DNA from: Armatimonadetes bacterium 55-13
GTDB lineage: Bacteria; Armatimonadota; Fimbriimonadia; Fimbriimonadales; Fimbriimonadaceae
DNA length: 64,000 nt
NCBI GenBank assembly: GCA_001898035.1
Contig: MKRX01000026.1
Location: forward strand, 62,739 to 126,738
Direction of reading: 5' to 3'
In this document: in pieces, positions 1-9,370 of the stretch
Layout: each line of letters opens with the position of its first letter
How positions within the stretch are numbered: the first letter of the stretch is position 1
Made by a program: the position numbers and the translations under genes
The notes under the pieces: generated by a model
The model's database searches: none
What the model saw: the letters and a program-made list of their open reading frames with translations, nothing else
What the model was told of the DNA's origin: nothing

Positions 1-1737
1 GGCGGAAGATTGCTCTATTTCATGGCCAGCACCGACGTCGCCCAAACGCTCTCCGTCGGCGGCATGAGTTCCATGGATCACCAGGTGACTCGAAGCATCT
101 ATGTGACGGTTCTGCGCAACAGCGACCCTTCCCCCCTCGCGCCAGAAAGCGACGAGGAAGAGGGCGATACCCAGCGATCTCCTGGCAAGCCAGATCCCGC
201 CGTCAAGATTGACTTGGACGGCATTTCCCAGCGCATCCTCTCGGTGCCGCTTCCACCCGCTCCCTACGATTCTTTGGTAGCCCTCACTCCCAAGAGCTTC
301 GTCGTCCTCCGAGGCGGGTCGGCGATCAAGTACTCCTTCGTCTCGCGTCGGCCCATGCCGTTTGGCAACGGCATCCAGTTCATCATCCCGACCCCGCACG
401 GCGATAAAGCCCTCATTCAAATGGGCGGCAGCGTGGCCATCGTGTCTACCATGACTCCTCCTCAACCCGGTCAAGGCGTGGTCGGTACGGACGGGATGCA
501 GGCCATGATCGACCCGAAGGCGGAATGGCGGCAGATGTTCTTCGAGGTCTGGCGCAACATGCGAGACTTCCTCTACGATCCGAACACCCACGGCTTGGAC
601 ATTCAAAAAGTCATCGCCCGGTACCAGCCCTACCTTGAGAACCTCAGCAGTCGCGCGGACTACAACTATCTCATGCAGGATATGTTGAACGAGGTCACCA
701 TCGGCCACACGTTCTCCGGCGGCGGAGACGTGCCCTCTTCGACCCGCGTTCCGGGCGGCCTCCTCGGCGCGGACTACTCTATCGAGGGTGGTCGTTACTG
801 TTTCGCTCGTATCTACAACGGCGAAAACTGGAACCCCGGACTCCGCGCTCCGCTCACCCAACCGGGCGCTACAGTAAAAGAGGGCGAATACCTGCTCGCC
901 GTCAATGGAAAGGAACTCACCGCCAAAGACAACGTCTTTGAGGCGTTCGAGAACACCGCCGGAAAACAGGTCCGAATCAAAGTTGGGGCCTCGCCCAGCC
1001 TCGCCACCGCGCGGGAGATCGTCGTTGTTCCCGTCGGCTCCGAGTACTCACTGCGCTACAAAGCCTGGGTTGAGGATAACCGCCGAAAGGTCGATTCCCT
1101 GTCGGGTGGCAAGATTTCGTACATCCACATGCCCGACACGGGTGGAAGCGGCTACACCAGCTTTAACCGCTACTTCATGTCCCAACTGGACAAGGACGCC
1201 GTTCTCGTCGATGACCGGTTCAACCAGGGCGGTGCGCTCTCCGATTACGTCGTTCAAATCCTGACGCGGCAAGTACTCGGCAACGGCGCTCAACGCGATA
1301 GCGAGGATTTCCCTATCCCCATCTTCTCGAACGAGGGGCCCAAGGCGATGCTGATCAATGAGATGGCGGGGTCAGGAGGAGACGCTCTCCCCTGGTTCTT
1401 CCGCACTGGCAAGGTCGGTCCACTTATCGGCAAGCGGACCTGGGGCGGACTTGTCGCCGCTGGTCAGGGAGTACCCCTTATGGGTGGCGGATTCGCTACC
1501 GCTCCGCAAGTGGCGATCTATGGACTCAACGGTGAATGGGAGGTCGAAAATCACGGCGTCGCACCGGACATCGAGGTCGACGAAGATCCTTACCTGTGGC
1601 GACAGGGGCAAGATCCTCAATTGGAAACGGCGGTCAAGGTCCTTCTCGAAGCGCTTAAGAAGAACCCACCCAAGAAGTACAGGCGCCCCGCCTATCCCAA
1701 CTATCACAAAAACGACGGACTGGGCAAAGGCAACTAA
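1..1737 (+). CDS. Tricorn-like S41 serine protease, C-terminal part (5' end outside window)
   Basis: The frame is open to the left edge, so the gene starts upstream; the TTG at position 10 is only the first start-like codon in view. Counting from it, residues ~60-150 look like the end of a beta-propeller, ~165-240 a helical core domain (PKAEWRQMFFEVWRNMRDFL), ~255-350 a PDZ-like domain and ~360-560 the S41 catalytic domain. The sequence NEMAGSGGD contains the probable nucleophile Ser455, and IGHTFSGGGD contains a candidate catalytic His233. Family members degrade peptides downstream of larger proteases; many bacterial versions are exported, but the N-terminus is missing here so location cannot be judged. 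It ends in the hairpin it shares with the convergent sulfatase. Confidence 0.85.
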   Translation, partial: GGRLLYFMASTDVAQTLSVGGMSSMDHQVTRSIYVTVLRNSDPSPLAPESDEEEGDTQRSPGKPDPAVKIDLDGISQRILSVPLPPAPYDSLVALTPKSFVVLRGGSAIKYSFVSRRPMPFGNGIQFIIPTPHGDKALIQMGGSVAIVSTMTPPQPGQGVVGTDGMQAMIDPKAEWRQMFFEVWRNMRDFLYDPNTHGLDIQKVIARYQPYLENLSSRADYNYLMQDMLNEVTIGHTFSGGGDVPSSTRVPGGLLGADYSIEGGRYCFARIYNGENWNPGLRAPLTQPGATVKEGEYLLAVNGKELTAKDNVFEAFENTAGKQVRIKVGASPSLATAREIVVVPVGSEYSLRYKAWVEDNRRKVDSLSGGKISYIHMPDTGGSGYTSFNRYFMSQLDKDAVLVDDRFNQGGALSDYVVQILTRQVLGNGAQRDSEDFPIPIFSNEGPKAMLINEMAGSGGDALPWFFRTGKVGPLIGKRTWGGLVAAGQGVPLMGGGFATAPQVAIYGLNGEWEVENHGVAPDIEVDEDPYLWRQGQDPQLETAVKVLLEALKKNPPKKYRRPAYPNYHKNDGLGKGN

Positions 1738-1743
1738 TCCGCC

Positions 1744-1772
1744 AAGGGCTCTCCTTTAACGAGAGCCCTTTT
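1744..1772. terminator. Bidirectional hairpin terminator between protease and sulfatase
   Basis: A perfect 10-bp stem AAGGGCTCTC / GAGAGCCCTT (1744-1753 with 1761-1770) with a 7-nt loop is followed on the plus strand by TTTT. It lies between two convergent genes. The sulfatase stop codon (1756-1758) lies in the loop, so the right half of the hairpin also encodes the last residues of that protein. Confidence 0.8.
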
Positions 1773-3195
1773 CAACTCGTCCCGGGGCACGGACTCCATG
1801 CCCCTTGATCTTCTTAATCGAATCTCCCAGGTCTGCCCTCGCTTCATCCGCCAATTTCTGGAGCTTGGCGACAATCGCGGGATACCGGGCGGAAACGTCC
1901 ATTTTCTCGCCTGGATCGTTGGCAAGGTTGTAAAGTGCCATGGGCACCGGGATGTTCACCTCCCCCGCCCACTTTCCGCCCCGACCCGGCAAGCCCGCCT
2001 GATGCCGATCCGTATGCGGAAGTTGGAGTTTCCAGTTCTGCCAACGAAGCGCACGGAGTTCCCCCGGATAGTAGTAATAGAAAACGTCGTGAGCGGCTGT
2101 CGCCTCCGGCTTGCCACTGACCAAATCCCAGGCGTTGACTCCGTCGATCTGTTTGGCAGGAAGCGTTGCGCCGGTCACATGGCAAAGCGTGGGGACCACA
2201 TCAAGCGCGGTGAGGAACTTATCTTCGACTCGCCCCGCAGGAACGTGCCCGGGCCAACGAACGATGCACGGCTCCCGAAATCCTCCCTCAAACGTTGTGC
2301 CTTTCCCTTCTCGAAATGGTCCTGCCGAACCTGCGTGATCCCCATAGGGCAGCCAAGGTCCATTGTCAGCGGTAAACCAGACCAGCGTATCGTCATCTAA
2401 GCCATTTCGTTTCAGGGCTCTCAGCACCTCTCCCACCGCCCAGTCCACCTCCATCACCGTGTCCGCATACAGGTTCACGCGACTCTTTCCTCGGAAGGAA
2501 CTCGAAACTCCCAGAGGTACGTGAACCATGCTGTGAGGCAAATATAAGAAGAACGGATGGTTCTTGTGACGATGAATGAAATCCACCGCCTTTTCTGTGT
2601 ACCTTCGCGTCAGTCTGTCTTGGTCGGCCAGCGTTGAGATCGTATCCACGACCTTTTCGTTTTGGAACAGGTGCAGCGTCGGCCATCGCTTGCCATTCGG
2701 TGGCCACATGTCGTTGGAATAGGGCAACCCGAAATACTCGTCGAACCCCTGAGCTCGCGGCATCAAATTGTTGACCCCCAAGTGCCATTTCCCAATCATC
2801 CCGGTCGCATAGCCTCGCGCCTTGAGCAGTTCCGCCAAGGTTTGTTCGTCCAGGGAAAGCCCGGTCGGTGAATCGGGATTGAGCACCTCCGGCACGCTCA
2901 CCCGTTGCGGATAGCACCCAGTCAAGATCGCTGCCCGAGAAGGGCTACAACCTGGCGAGGCCACCAAGAAATCGGTAAACCGTGTGCCTTCAGCAGCCAT
3001 CCTGTCCAAGATGGGTGTCTGATATTGGGTCTGCCCATAGCAACTCAAGTCCCCCCAGCCCATGTCGTCGATAAAGATCAAAACGATGTTGGGTGGACGC
3101 TTCTGAGTCGCTGGCGCTAATTTGCTCGCCATCGCCCCGCCGACCATGGCAAGGCAAAAAAGAAGACTAAGAAGCGAACAAATCGGGCGAGCCAT
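1756..3195 (-). CDS. Secreted sulfatase (formylglycine-dependent)
   Basis: A 479-residue alkaline-phosphatase-fold sulfatase that would hydrolyse sulfate esters, probably on polysaccharides. The N-terminus has a signal peptide (hydrophobic SLLSLLFCLAMVGGAMA). The first metal-binding acidic pair is in IFIDDMGWGDL (~40-50). The sulfatase signature GCSPSRAAILTG places Cys83 in C-x-P-S-R, the site converted to C-alpha-formylglycine, and DDTLVWFTADNGPW supplies a further metal-ligand motif. Length is normal for the family. The neighbouring sialidase-fold, fucosidase and esterase genes suggest a role in removing sulfate from a complex glycan. No formylglycine-generating enzyme is seen in the window, so the maturase must lie elsewhere. 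The specific substrate cannot be read from sequence. Confidence 0.9.
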   Translation of the reverse strand: MARPICSLLSLLFCLAMVGGAMASKLAPATQKRPPNIVLIFIDDMGWGDLSCYGQTQYQTPILDRMAAEGTRFTDFLVASPGCSPSRAAILTGCYPQRVSVPEVLNPDSPTGLSLDEQTLAELLKARGYATGMIGKWHLGVNNLMPRAQGFDEYFGLPYSNDMWPPNGKRWPTLHLFQNEKVVDTISTLADQDRLTRRYTEKAVDFIHRHKNHPFFLYLPHSMVHVPLGVSSSFRGKSRVNLYADTVMEVDWAVGEVLRALKRNGLDDDTLVWFTADNGPWLPYGDHAGSAGPFREGKGTTFEGGFREPCIVRWPGHVPAGRVEDKFLTALDVVPTLCHVTGATLPAKQIDGVNAWDLVSGKPEATAAHDVFYYYYPGELRALRWQNWKLQLPHTDRHQAGLPGRGGKWAGEVNIPVPMALYNLANDPGEKMDVSARYPAIVAKLQKLADEARADLGDSIKKIKGHGVRAPGRVEKGSR

Positions 3196-3279
3196 ACTCC
3201 ATTGTGAGGAGACGACTCACCCAAGTCAAGCTGGCCGAACGGCCCATCTCCCCGTCATACGAGATCCGCCCGGGCTGAA

Positions 3280-3936
3280 CTAGCCGAATAGCCCGCCCAA
3301 ATCTCGGTGTTCACGATCGAACTTTCGCGGGTCGCGGCCTCGGCGGACGCTTACCCTCGATGCATCCAGAGGAAGGCAAAGTGCAAGGAGATCCCGGTGG
3401 GAGGTCTGGGGATCTAGCCAGGCGTCATAGTCCTCGGGCGAAAGGATGACGGGCATGCGGTCGTTGAAGGGCTCGACGGTGGAATTCGGCGGGCAGGTGA
3501 GCATGGTGCAGCTGATGTACGGCGACTCCGGATCGCCCCACTTTTCCCAGAGGCCCGCGTAGGCATACATGTCACCACCATCGATGGCGAACTCCAGCGA
3601 AGCGCTCTTGCCGCCTTCGTCCACCCATTCGCAGTAAGAAGAGCCGATGAGGAGGCAGCGTCGGGATTTGAACGCGGCGCGAAACATAGGTTTCTCCGCG
3701 ACGGTTTCGGAGCGGGCGTTATAGGCTCGGCGACCGATGCGGGCGTCTTGAGCCCAAGAGGGGACCAGGCCCCAATGGGCGTAGGCAAGGACTCGACCCT
3801 CGGGGGTGTGGCGAACGATTTCTCGTTCCCGGGAAGGAAAGTTGGCGCGCTCAATGGCCTCATCCAACTCTCCCACGCCGAAGCGTTTCCAGCGGGCGTC
3901 TTTTACTTTGGCTTCAATGTAGTCGGCAACGCACAT
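3280..3936 (-). CDS. SRAP (YedK/HMCES) family abasic-site DNA-protein crosslinking protein, with His-to-Asn change
   Basis: SRAP proteins shield abasic sites in single-stranded DNA by a thiazolidine link through Cys2. The frame stays open 14 codons further upstream (to 3978), but the ATG at 3936 is chosen because it places cysteine directly after methionine, as the mechanism requires. From that start the protein has 218 residues, and YNARSET gives Asn73 and YCEW gives Glu103, each two positions earlier than E. coli YedK Asn75 and Glu105. The matching third position, His160 in YedK (usual motif H-x-RMP), is Asn158 here, in FNDRMPVIL. Family assignment is secure. The effect of the substitution is unknown; it may alter crosslink formation or reversal. 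Confidence 0.9.
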   Translation of the reverse strand: MCVADYIEAKVKDARWKRFGVGELDEAIERANFPSREREIVRHTPEGRVLAYAHWGLVPSWAQDARIGRRAYNARSETVAEKPMFRAAFKSRRCLLIGSSYCEWVDEGGKSASLEFAIDGGDMYAYAGLWEKWGDPESPYISCTMLTCPPNSTVEPFNDRMPVILSPEDYDAWLDPQTSHRDLLALCLPLDASRVSVRRGRDPRKFDREHRDLGGLFG

Positions 3937-4005
3937 GTCGTAGTCACTCGGGAAACAGATTAACCGGTTATACGACACTTCTTGCCGGTGGTGTTGCGTT
4001 GACTC

Positions 4006-4998
4006 TTACCGGACACTCAGAACAGCGTGTTTGATGCGCTTGCGCTGCCAGGTGTAAACGATGTGCACCAGGCCGTCTTTGGATTGGATAAGAGAAGGGT
4101 ACGAGTATTCGCCAGGATCACTTTCCAGAGTGACTACGGGCGTCCAGGTCTGGGCGTCGATGGAGACGGCGACGCACAACGGAGTGCGTCCGCTTGGCGT
4201 GTTGTTGTAAACCAAGAGATGACGACCGTCTTTGAGGGTGATGGCGTCGCAACCGGAGTTGGGGTTAGGGACGTTGGTTAAGGACATTGGCCCCCAAGTT
4301 TTGCCATGATCGCCCGAGTCGATCGAAAAGACGCGGCCCTGCTGGGTGCGGCCCACCGCTCGAAGGCGACCGTCGGGAAGCGTCAAAAACGATGGCTGGA
4401 TGGCCCCAATAGCTTTGCCGTCATTCACGACGGCTCCTTTGGTCCACGTCTTACCGAAGTCTTTGGTGAATTCGAAATGCACGCGCCAGCCTTGATCTTC
4501 CGTACTTGAAGGGCAGATAAGGGTGTGGTCGGGCAGTTCCAAGGGCTTGTTCTTGATCGGCCCATAGATGCCTTCTGGAAGCCTGGTCGGCTTCGACCAC
4601 GTCACGCCGTCATCCTGAGACGTGGTGAGCATTCCCCACCAGGTTTGAGGTCCCGTTCCAACTTTGTAGAAGAGCAGAATGGGCCCGCCGGTGGGTTGGA
4701 AGAGGACGGGGTTGTAGCAGGGGCGGCGCTCGCCGTTGGGATCGAATCCGAGAGCGACTTCCTTGGGCGTGGTCCACTGATCTGCCTTCAACTCGGAGAG
4801 ATAGACTCCCACATCGGGATGACCCTCCGCCGTGCCGCCAAACCAGGAGGCCAAGATCTTGCCGGTCGAAGTTTGTACGATTGTGGCGGCGTGACAGGAC
4901 GGGAACGGCGCGGTTTGGTAGATAAAATCCGAGCGCATCAGCTTGACCGAGTGGTCCTTCCCTGCAAGGAGAAGGACGAGAGCAATCGAGCCTACCAT
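4006..4998 (-). CDS. Secreted sialidase-fold (BNR/Asp-box) glycoside hydrolase
   Basis: About 330 residues with a hydrophobic N-terminus (MVGSIALVLLLAG) and three Asp-box repeats, S-x-D-x-G-x-T-W type: SQDDGVTWSKP, TKDFGKTWTKG and SGDHGKTWGPM. The block around CHAATIVQTSTGKILASWFG matches the beginning of BNR-repeat sialidase-superfamily domains. I start at the ATG at 4998 rather than the TTG nine bases upstream. Members of this superfamily include true sialidases and other glycan hydrolases or binding proteins, so the substrate is uncertain. The gene is divergent from the GH29 fucosidase across 171 bp and probably works on the same glycans. Confidence 0.75.
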   Translation of the reverse strand: MVGSIALVLLLAGKDHSVKLMRSDFIYQTAPFPSCHAATIVQTSTGKILASWFGGTAEGHPDVGVYLSELKADQWTTPKEVALGFDPNGERRPCYNPVLFQPTGGPILLFYKVGTGPQTWWGMLTTSQDDGVTWSKPTRLPEGIYGPIKNKPLELPDHTLICPSSTEDQGWRVHFEFTKDFGKTWTKGAVVNDGKAIGAIQPSFLTLPDGRLRAVGRTQQGRVFSIDSGDHGKTWGPMSLTNVPNPNSGCDAITLKDGRHLLVYNNTPSGRTPLCVAVSIDAQTWTPVVTLESDPGEYSYPSLIQSKDGLVHIVYTWQRKRIKHAVLSVR

Positions 4999-5169
4999 GG
5001 CGAACAATTTGGCACATAGCAGTTTGGTCGTTTCGACGGCGTGTCTAGCTAAGCAAGTTCGTAACGAATTTCAGAAGACCCTTTTGAAATGCTCGCCATG
5101 TTAGAGAGATCGAACACAGGTATATGTCCACATAGCGCTACCTTAACTTAAAGCCACGAGGTTTATTGA

Positions 5170-6732
5170 ATGCTTGCCCTACTCACCCTAATGACCACCC
5201 TACATTTCGAACCGACTTGGGAGTCTTTGCAGACCGGCTACAAGACGCCTGAGTGGTTCCGGGACGCCAAGTTTGGAATTTGGGCGCATTGGGGACCGCA
5301 GTGTCAGCCCGAACGTGGCGACTGGTACGCCAGAGAAATGTATCTGCCGGGGACCCGCGCGTATCGCGATCACAAGGAGCGCTACGGTCCTAACTCCCGC
5401 ACGGGATTCATGGACGTCATTCACGAGTGGCATGCCGAACGTTGGGACCCGGACCAATTGTTAGGCTTGTACAAAGCTGCGGGAGCCCAATACTTCGTGG
5501 CTTTAGCCAACCACCACGATAACTTCGACCTATGGAACAGTAAATATCAGCCGTGGAACTCCGTCCGCGTCGGTCCTAAGAAAGACCTTATCGGCGGATG
5601 GGCCAAAGCCGCGCGAAAAGTTGGGCTTCGCTTCGGCGTAAGCGTTCATGCGGCTCACGCCTGGAGCTGGTACGAACCCGCCCAAGGCGCCGATCCCGAC
5701 GGTCTGTATCAGGGCATGAGTTACGACGGCACGTGGACTAAAGCGGATGGAGTTGGCAAATGGTGGGAAGGGTTGGACCCTCAGGATCTCTATGCCCAAA
5801 ACCACACGCCCGCTCCGAACTTCATGGATGGCGGTTCCATCCACGCTCGTTGGAATTGGGGAAATGGGATATCGAGGCCCACGGATGCCTACATTGAGAA
5901 GTTCGTCAATCGGACCAACGACCTCGTTGATACCTACCGTCCCGACCTGCTCTACTTCGACGACACCGCGCTCCCTTTTTCACAGATTTCCGACGCGGGC
6001 CTCCGGATTGCCGCCCACTACTACAACTCAAATATGGCTTGGCATAAGGGCAAAAACGAGGCGGTGCTCAACGGCAAGATTCTGACTCCAGAACAAAGGA
6101 AAGCGATGGTGTGGGACATCGAACGGGGACAGAGCAACATCATCGAACCATTGCCCTGGCAAACCGATACGTGCATCGGTTCATGGCACTATGACCGGGC
6201 GATTTACGAACGTCACGGCTATAAGAGCTCGAAAACGGTTATCCAAACATTGGCCGACGTCGTGAGCAAGAATGGCAACCTCCTCTTGAGCGTTCCGGTG
6301 CGCGGAGACGGCTCGCTGGACGATCAGGAATTGAAGATCGTCCAAGAGATTGGGGCTTGGATGAAAGTGAACAAAGAGGCAATCTTTGGCACTCGACCTT
6401 GGAAAGTAGCGGGAGAAGGTCCCGCCTTTGACAGCGCCGCTCCCCTGAAAGCGCAAGGCTTTAATGAAGGTTCGAACAAGCCGTTTACCGCGGAAGACAA
6501 GCGATTTACTCAAAAGGGCAAGACACTGTACGTCATCGTCTTAGGAAAGCCCTCTGGCGAAGTCCGCATCTCTAGCCTAGGCAAGGCGAAAGGGCTTCTG
6601 GAGAAGCCCATTCGTTCGGTCAAGATGCTTGGTTCGAAGATCAAGCCAACTTTCACTTGGAACCAAGACGCCTTGATTATCCAAGCCACCGGCGAGGGTA
6701 ACGAGGTGGCCACGGTGTTCAAGTTGGAATAG
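5170..6732 (+). CDS. GH29 alpha-L-fucosidase
   Basis: A 520-residue retaining alpha-L-fucosidase that would release L-fucose from glycan ends. The N-terminal catalytic barrel begins with PEWFRDAKFGIWAHWGPQCQ, the hallmark opening of GH29. YFVALANHHDNFDLW carries the conserved HH substrate-binding pair, and LLYFDDTAL carries the probable nucleophile Asp264. The N-terminus MLALLTLMTTL is short and hydrophobic and might be a weak signal peptide. L-fucose isomerase at 47.4-49.2 kb and class II aldolases at 22.8-25.7 kb could take the released sugar further. The stop codon is one base from the end of the convergent CE7 esterase, with no room for a separate terminator. Confidence 0.92.
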   Translation: MLALLTLMTTLHFEPTWESLQTGYKTPEWFRDAKFGIWAHWGPQCQPERGDWYAREMYLPGTRAYRDHKERYGPNSRTGFMDVIHEWHAERWDPDQLLGLYKAAGAQYFVALANHHDNFDLWNSKYQPWNSVRVGPKKDLIGGWAKAARKVGLRFGVSVHAAHAWSWYEPAQGADPDGLYQGMSYDGTWTKADGVGKWWEGLDPQDLYAQNHTPAPNFMDGGSIHARWNWGNGISRPTDAYIEKFVNRTNDLVDTYRPDLLYFDDTALPFSQISDAGLRIAAHYYNSNMAWHKGKNEAVLNGKILTPEQRKAMVWDIERGQSNIIEPLPWQTDTCIGSWHYDRAIYERHGYKSSKTVIQTLADVVSKNGNLLLSVPVRGDGSLDDQELKIVQEIGAWMKVNKEAIFGTRPWKVAGEGPAFDSAAPLKAQGFNEGSNKPFTAEDKRFTQKGKTLYVIVLGKPSGEVRISSLGKAKGLLEKPIRSVKMLGSKIKPTFTWNQDALIIQATGEGNEVATVFKLE

Positions 6733-6733
6733 G

Positions 6734-7696
6734 TTACAGACCTCGGATGGTTTCCAACATCCGGTCGTTGAAGCCGGGAAGGCCTTCGTGAGTGTAGTCG
6801 GGGTAGATCACCACTTCCTTCTTGCTTTGGATCTTGTTGAAGGCGGCGAACTGGGTGGAGGGGGGACAGATGTCGTCCATCAGTCCGGTGGCCATGACGA
6901 CCTCGGCGCGGATTCGGGGAGCCAGGTGCTGGATATCGATGTAGCCCATCTTGTTCCAGAACCAGTCCTCGCGTTCGTGGCGCGGATCGAACATTCGGAA
7001 GTAGTCGCGCAGAGCTTGGTAGGCGCTTTTGGCAAGGTCCATTTCCCAGACGCGCTTCCAATCGCAGAGGAAGGGATAGACCGGGAAAGCCATCTTGATG
7101 CGCGGCTCAAGGGCGGCGCAGGCCAAGGTGAGGGCTCCGCCTTGGGACCAACCGGAGGCGATGACGCGGTCGGGATCGACCTCGGGCATGTCCATCAGGA
7201 TTCCGGCGGCTTGGGCGGTGTCCAAATAGATTTGGCGGTAGAGAAGCTTGTCAGGGTCCGGGTCGTCGACGCCTCGGATGATGTGACCGTAAAAGGTGGT
7301 GCCTCGGTAGCCGCCCAATTCTTCGGAGGGGCCACCCTGTCCGCGAACGTCAAGGGCCAAGACGGAGAACCCTTCGGCGACCAAGCCGAGTTTGTCGCTC
7401 CATTCGCCGCTGTGCCAGGAGTAGCCGTGGAACAAGACAGCGCCGGGATGGGGGCCCTCCACATGCTTGGGGCGGAGGTATTTGGCGTGGAGTCGGGAGC
7501 CGCCGACGCCGGTGAACCAGAGGTCAAAGCACTCGGCGATGGGAGATTGGAACCAGGCGAGTTCCATGGTGATTTGCGGATCGACGCGACGCATCTCTTC
7601 GAGCGCACGGTTCCAGTAGGCATCGAAGTCGTCGGGCCGTGGGTTCCGGCCCTGATAAGCGTAGAGCTCTTCGAGAGGAAGGTCGATCTGTGGCAT
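6734..7696 (-). CDS. CE7 family acetyl(xylan) esterase / cephalosporin-C deacetylase-like
   Basis: A 320-residue alpha/beta hydrolase of carbohydrate esterase family 7. It shows the family's RGQGG motif (~119) and the nucleophile elbow GWSQGG with Ser184. The remaining triad is likely Asp274 or Asp275 in GLMDDICPP and His303 in YTHEG. There is no signal peptide, which is usual for this mostly cytoplasmic family that deacetylates imported short oligosaccharides. Length is normal. It sits convergent with the fucosidase and divergent from the aldehyde dehydrogenase. Confidence 0.92.
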   Translation of the reverse strand: MPQIDLPLEELYAYQGRNPRPDDFDAYWNRALEEMRRVDPQITMELAWFQSPIAECFDLWFTGVGGSRLHAKYLRPKHVEGPHPGAVLFHGYSWHSGEWSDKLGLVAEGFSVLALDVRGQGGPSEELGGYRGTTFYGHIIRGVDDPDPDKLLYRQIYLDTAQAAGILMDMPEVDPDRVIASGWSQGGALTLACAALEPRIKMAFPVYPFLCDWKRVWEMDLAKSAYQALRDYFRMFDPRHEREDWFWNKMGYIDIQHLAPRIRAEVVMATGLMDDICPPSTQFAAFNKIQSKKEVVIYPDYTHEGLPGFNDRMLETIRGL

Positions 7697-7900
7697 GGTT
7701 AGGGCCGGAGTTTAGCCGATCCTTTAGTGCAGGTGTAACAAGCCTTCGGCGGCGTATCTCCAACTTTGGAAGCGATTGCAAAGGAGCCTCTGAGGTGAGA
7801 AGAAAATAGGCGACAATGGGTCTGGTACTTTTGACTAAGGGGCACTTTAACCTTAGAAGCGTGTCGATTTCAATCAAACAATGTCAAACTATTTAAGCTC

Positions 7901-9310
7901 ATGCGAAATGCTCTTCACTTGATCGCCGGTTCTCTCGTTGAAGGAGGATCGGGCGGCTTCGATTCTTTGAATCCCTCGGAGCCGACACAAATCGTGGCGA
8001 AGGCGCCGCTTGGAACGGACGCGGAAGTTGCCCTGGCGGTCAATGCCGCATCAGAAGCCTTCGAGAGTTGGCGAAAGACGCCGGGACCGGGGAAGGCGGA
8101 GCGGTTGTACGCTTGGGCAGAAGCGATTCAGGCTCGCGCAGCTGAACTGGCAGAGGCGATTGCGACGGAAGTCGGCAAGCCGATTGGCGAAGCCAAGGGC
8201 GAGGTCGGGCGCTGCGTCGCTATCCTTCGCTATTACGCGGGCGAACCGGTTCGACCGAGCGGGGATGTGATTCCTGGATTGGCGAACGGCATTCTCCAGT
8301 ATTCCTTGCGCGAGCCTTTGGGAGTGGTGGGATTGATTACGCCCTGGAACTTCCCGATGGCGATTCCGCTTTGGAAGGCGGCCCCGGCACTGGCGATGGG
8401 CAACACGATTGTTTTGAAGCCTTCCGAACACTCCGCCCTCTGCGCGCACCTTCTGGCCGAAACGGCAGTAGCCGCCGGATTGAAGGGTGAATTCAATGTG
8501 GTCCAGGGCGCGGGCCCGGCGGGCTCGGCGCTGGTTCAGCATCCGGACGTAAAGGCGATCAGCTTTACCGGTTCGGACGCAACTGGGGCGAAGATTTCGG
8601 TGGCCTGTGCGCAACTCAATAAGAAGTTCCAGACCGAGATGGGCGGCAAGAACGTGGCGATCGTTTTGGCCGACGCGGACCTCGCCCAAGCGGCGAACTT
8701 GGTGGCGGCAGGCGCCATGCGCTTTGCGGGCCAGAAGTGCACGGCCACGAGTCGGGTCGTGGTGGAATCTTCGGTCTCCGGAAAGTTCATCGAGGAGTTG
8801 AAGAAGGCGATCGACGGGCTTCCCGTTGGGAATCCTCTTGAGATGGCCACGGCGGTTGGTCCGGTGATCAACCAGGCATCCTACGACAAGCTCAATGCAG
8901 CCGTGAAACAGGGCGAGACGATTCACCAGGTTGCCGCGCCAAACACCGGCTACTTCGTGAGCCCTACCGTTTTGGGAGGCGTAGGGCCGGAGCATGACTT
9001 GGCGCAGAATGAATTGTTCGGTCCGGTTCTCACCTACCTGGAAGCGGGTTCGCTGGACGAGGCGCTGACGATTGCTAACCAGACTCGGTTTGGGCTCTCG
9101 GCTTCGCTTTGTACCCGAGACATTCGGGCGGCGCTGACCTACATCGATCGGATTCAGGCGGGCATGGTTCGAGTGAACGCGGATACGACGGGCGTCGATC
9201 CTCACGCGCCGTTCGGGGGCATGAAGGGCTCCAGCTCTGGCACTCGCGAGCAGGGCGCGGTGGCGAAGGACTTCTACACGCAGTACAAGACCGTCCAGAT
9301 CAACCCCTAG
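7901..9310 (+). CDS. NAD(P)-dependent aldehyde dehydrogenase, probable 2-oxoglutarate semialdehyde dehydrogenase
   Basis: A 469-residue ALDH-superfamily enzyme. ITPWNFPMAIPLWKAAPALA is the cofactor-site block, FTGSDATGAKI the glycine motif, QTEMGGKNVAIVL holds the general-base Glu and FAGQKCTATSRV holds catalytic Cys280. The superfamily call is secure. The substrate is inferred from context: 4 kb away are hydroxyproline epimerase, D-amino-acid oxidase and a DapA-like deaminase, whose product would be 2-oxoglutarate semialdehyde, and ALDHs of this type complete that pathway. It is not in the same operon and lies on the opposite strand, so a general role in sugar-acid catabolism (the same semialdehyde arises there) remains possible. 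A strong terminator follows. Confidence 0.88.
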   Translation: MRNALHLIAGSLVEGGSGGFDSLNPSEPTQIVAKAPLGTDAEVALAVNAASEAFESWRKTPGPGKAERLYAWAEAIQARAAELAEAIATEVGKPIGEAKGEVGRCVAILRYYAGEPVRPSGDVIPGLANGILQYSLREPLGVVGLITPWNFPMAIPLWKAAPALAMGNTIVLKPSEHSALCAHLLAETAVAAGLKGEFNVVQGAGPAGSALVQHPDVKAISFTGSDATGAKISVACAQLNKKFQTEMGGKNVAIVLADADLAQAANLVAAGAMRFAGQKCTATSRVVVESSVSGKFIEELKKAIDGLPVGNPLEMATAVGPVINQASYDKLNAAVKQGETIHQVAAPNTGYFVSPTVLGGVGPEHDLAQNELFGPVLTYLEAGSLDEALTIANQTRFGLSASLCTRDIRAALTYIDRIQAGMVRVNADTTGVDPHAPFGGMKGSSSGTREQGAVAKDFYTQYKTVQINP

Positions 9311-9323
9311 TCGGTTGGTTGAA

Positions 9324-9363
9324 GCCGCCGGTCGTTCAAAAGAGCGACCGGCGGCTTTTTGTT
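9324..9363 (+). terminator. Rho-independent terminator after aldehyde dehydrogenase
   Basis: GCCGCCGGTCG (9324-9334) pairs perfectly with CGACCGGCGGC (9345-9355) across a 10-nt loop and is followed by TTTTTGTTT. It lies just beyond the stop at 9310 and also faces the convergent gdx gene. Confidence 0.9.
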
Positions 9364-9370
9364 TGAAGGG

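Noticed and set aside
6788..7702. 304-codon plus-strand open frame opposite the CE7 esterase
   Set aside because: Antisense to an esterase with all catalytic motifs; no homology-like features.
8051..9205. 384-codon minus-strand open frame opposite the aldehyde dehydrogenase
   Set aside because: Antisense shadow of a clear ALDH gene; very Arg-rich and motif-free.
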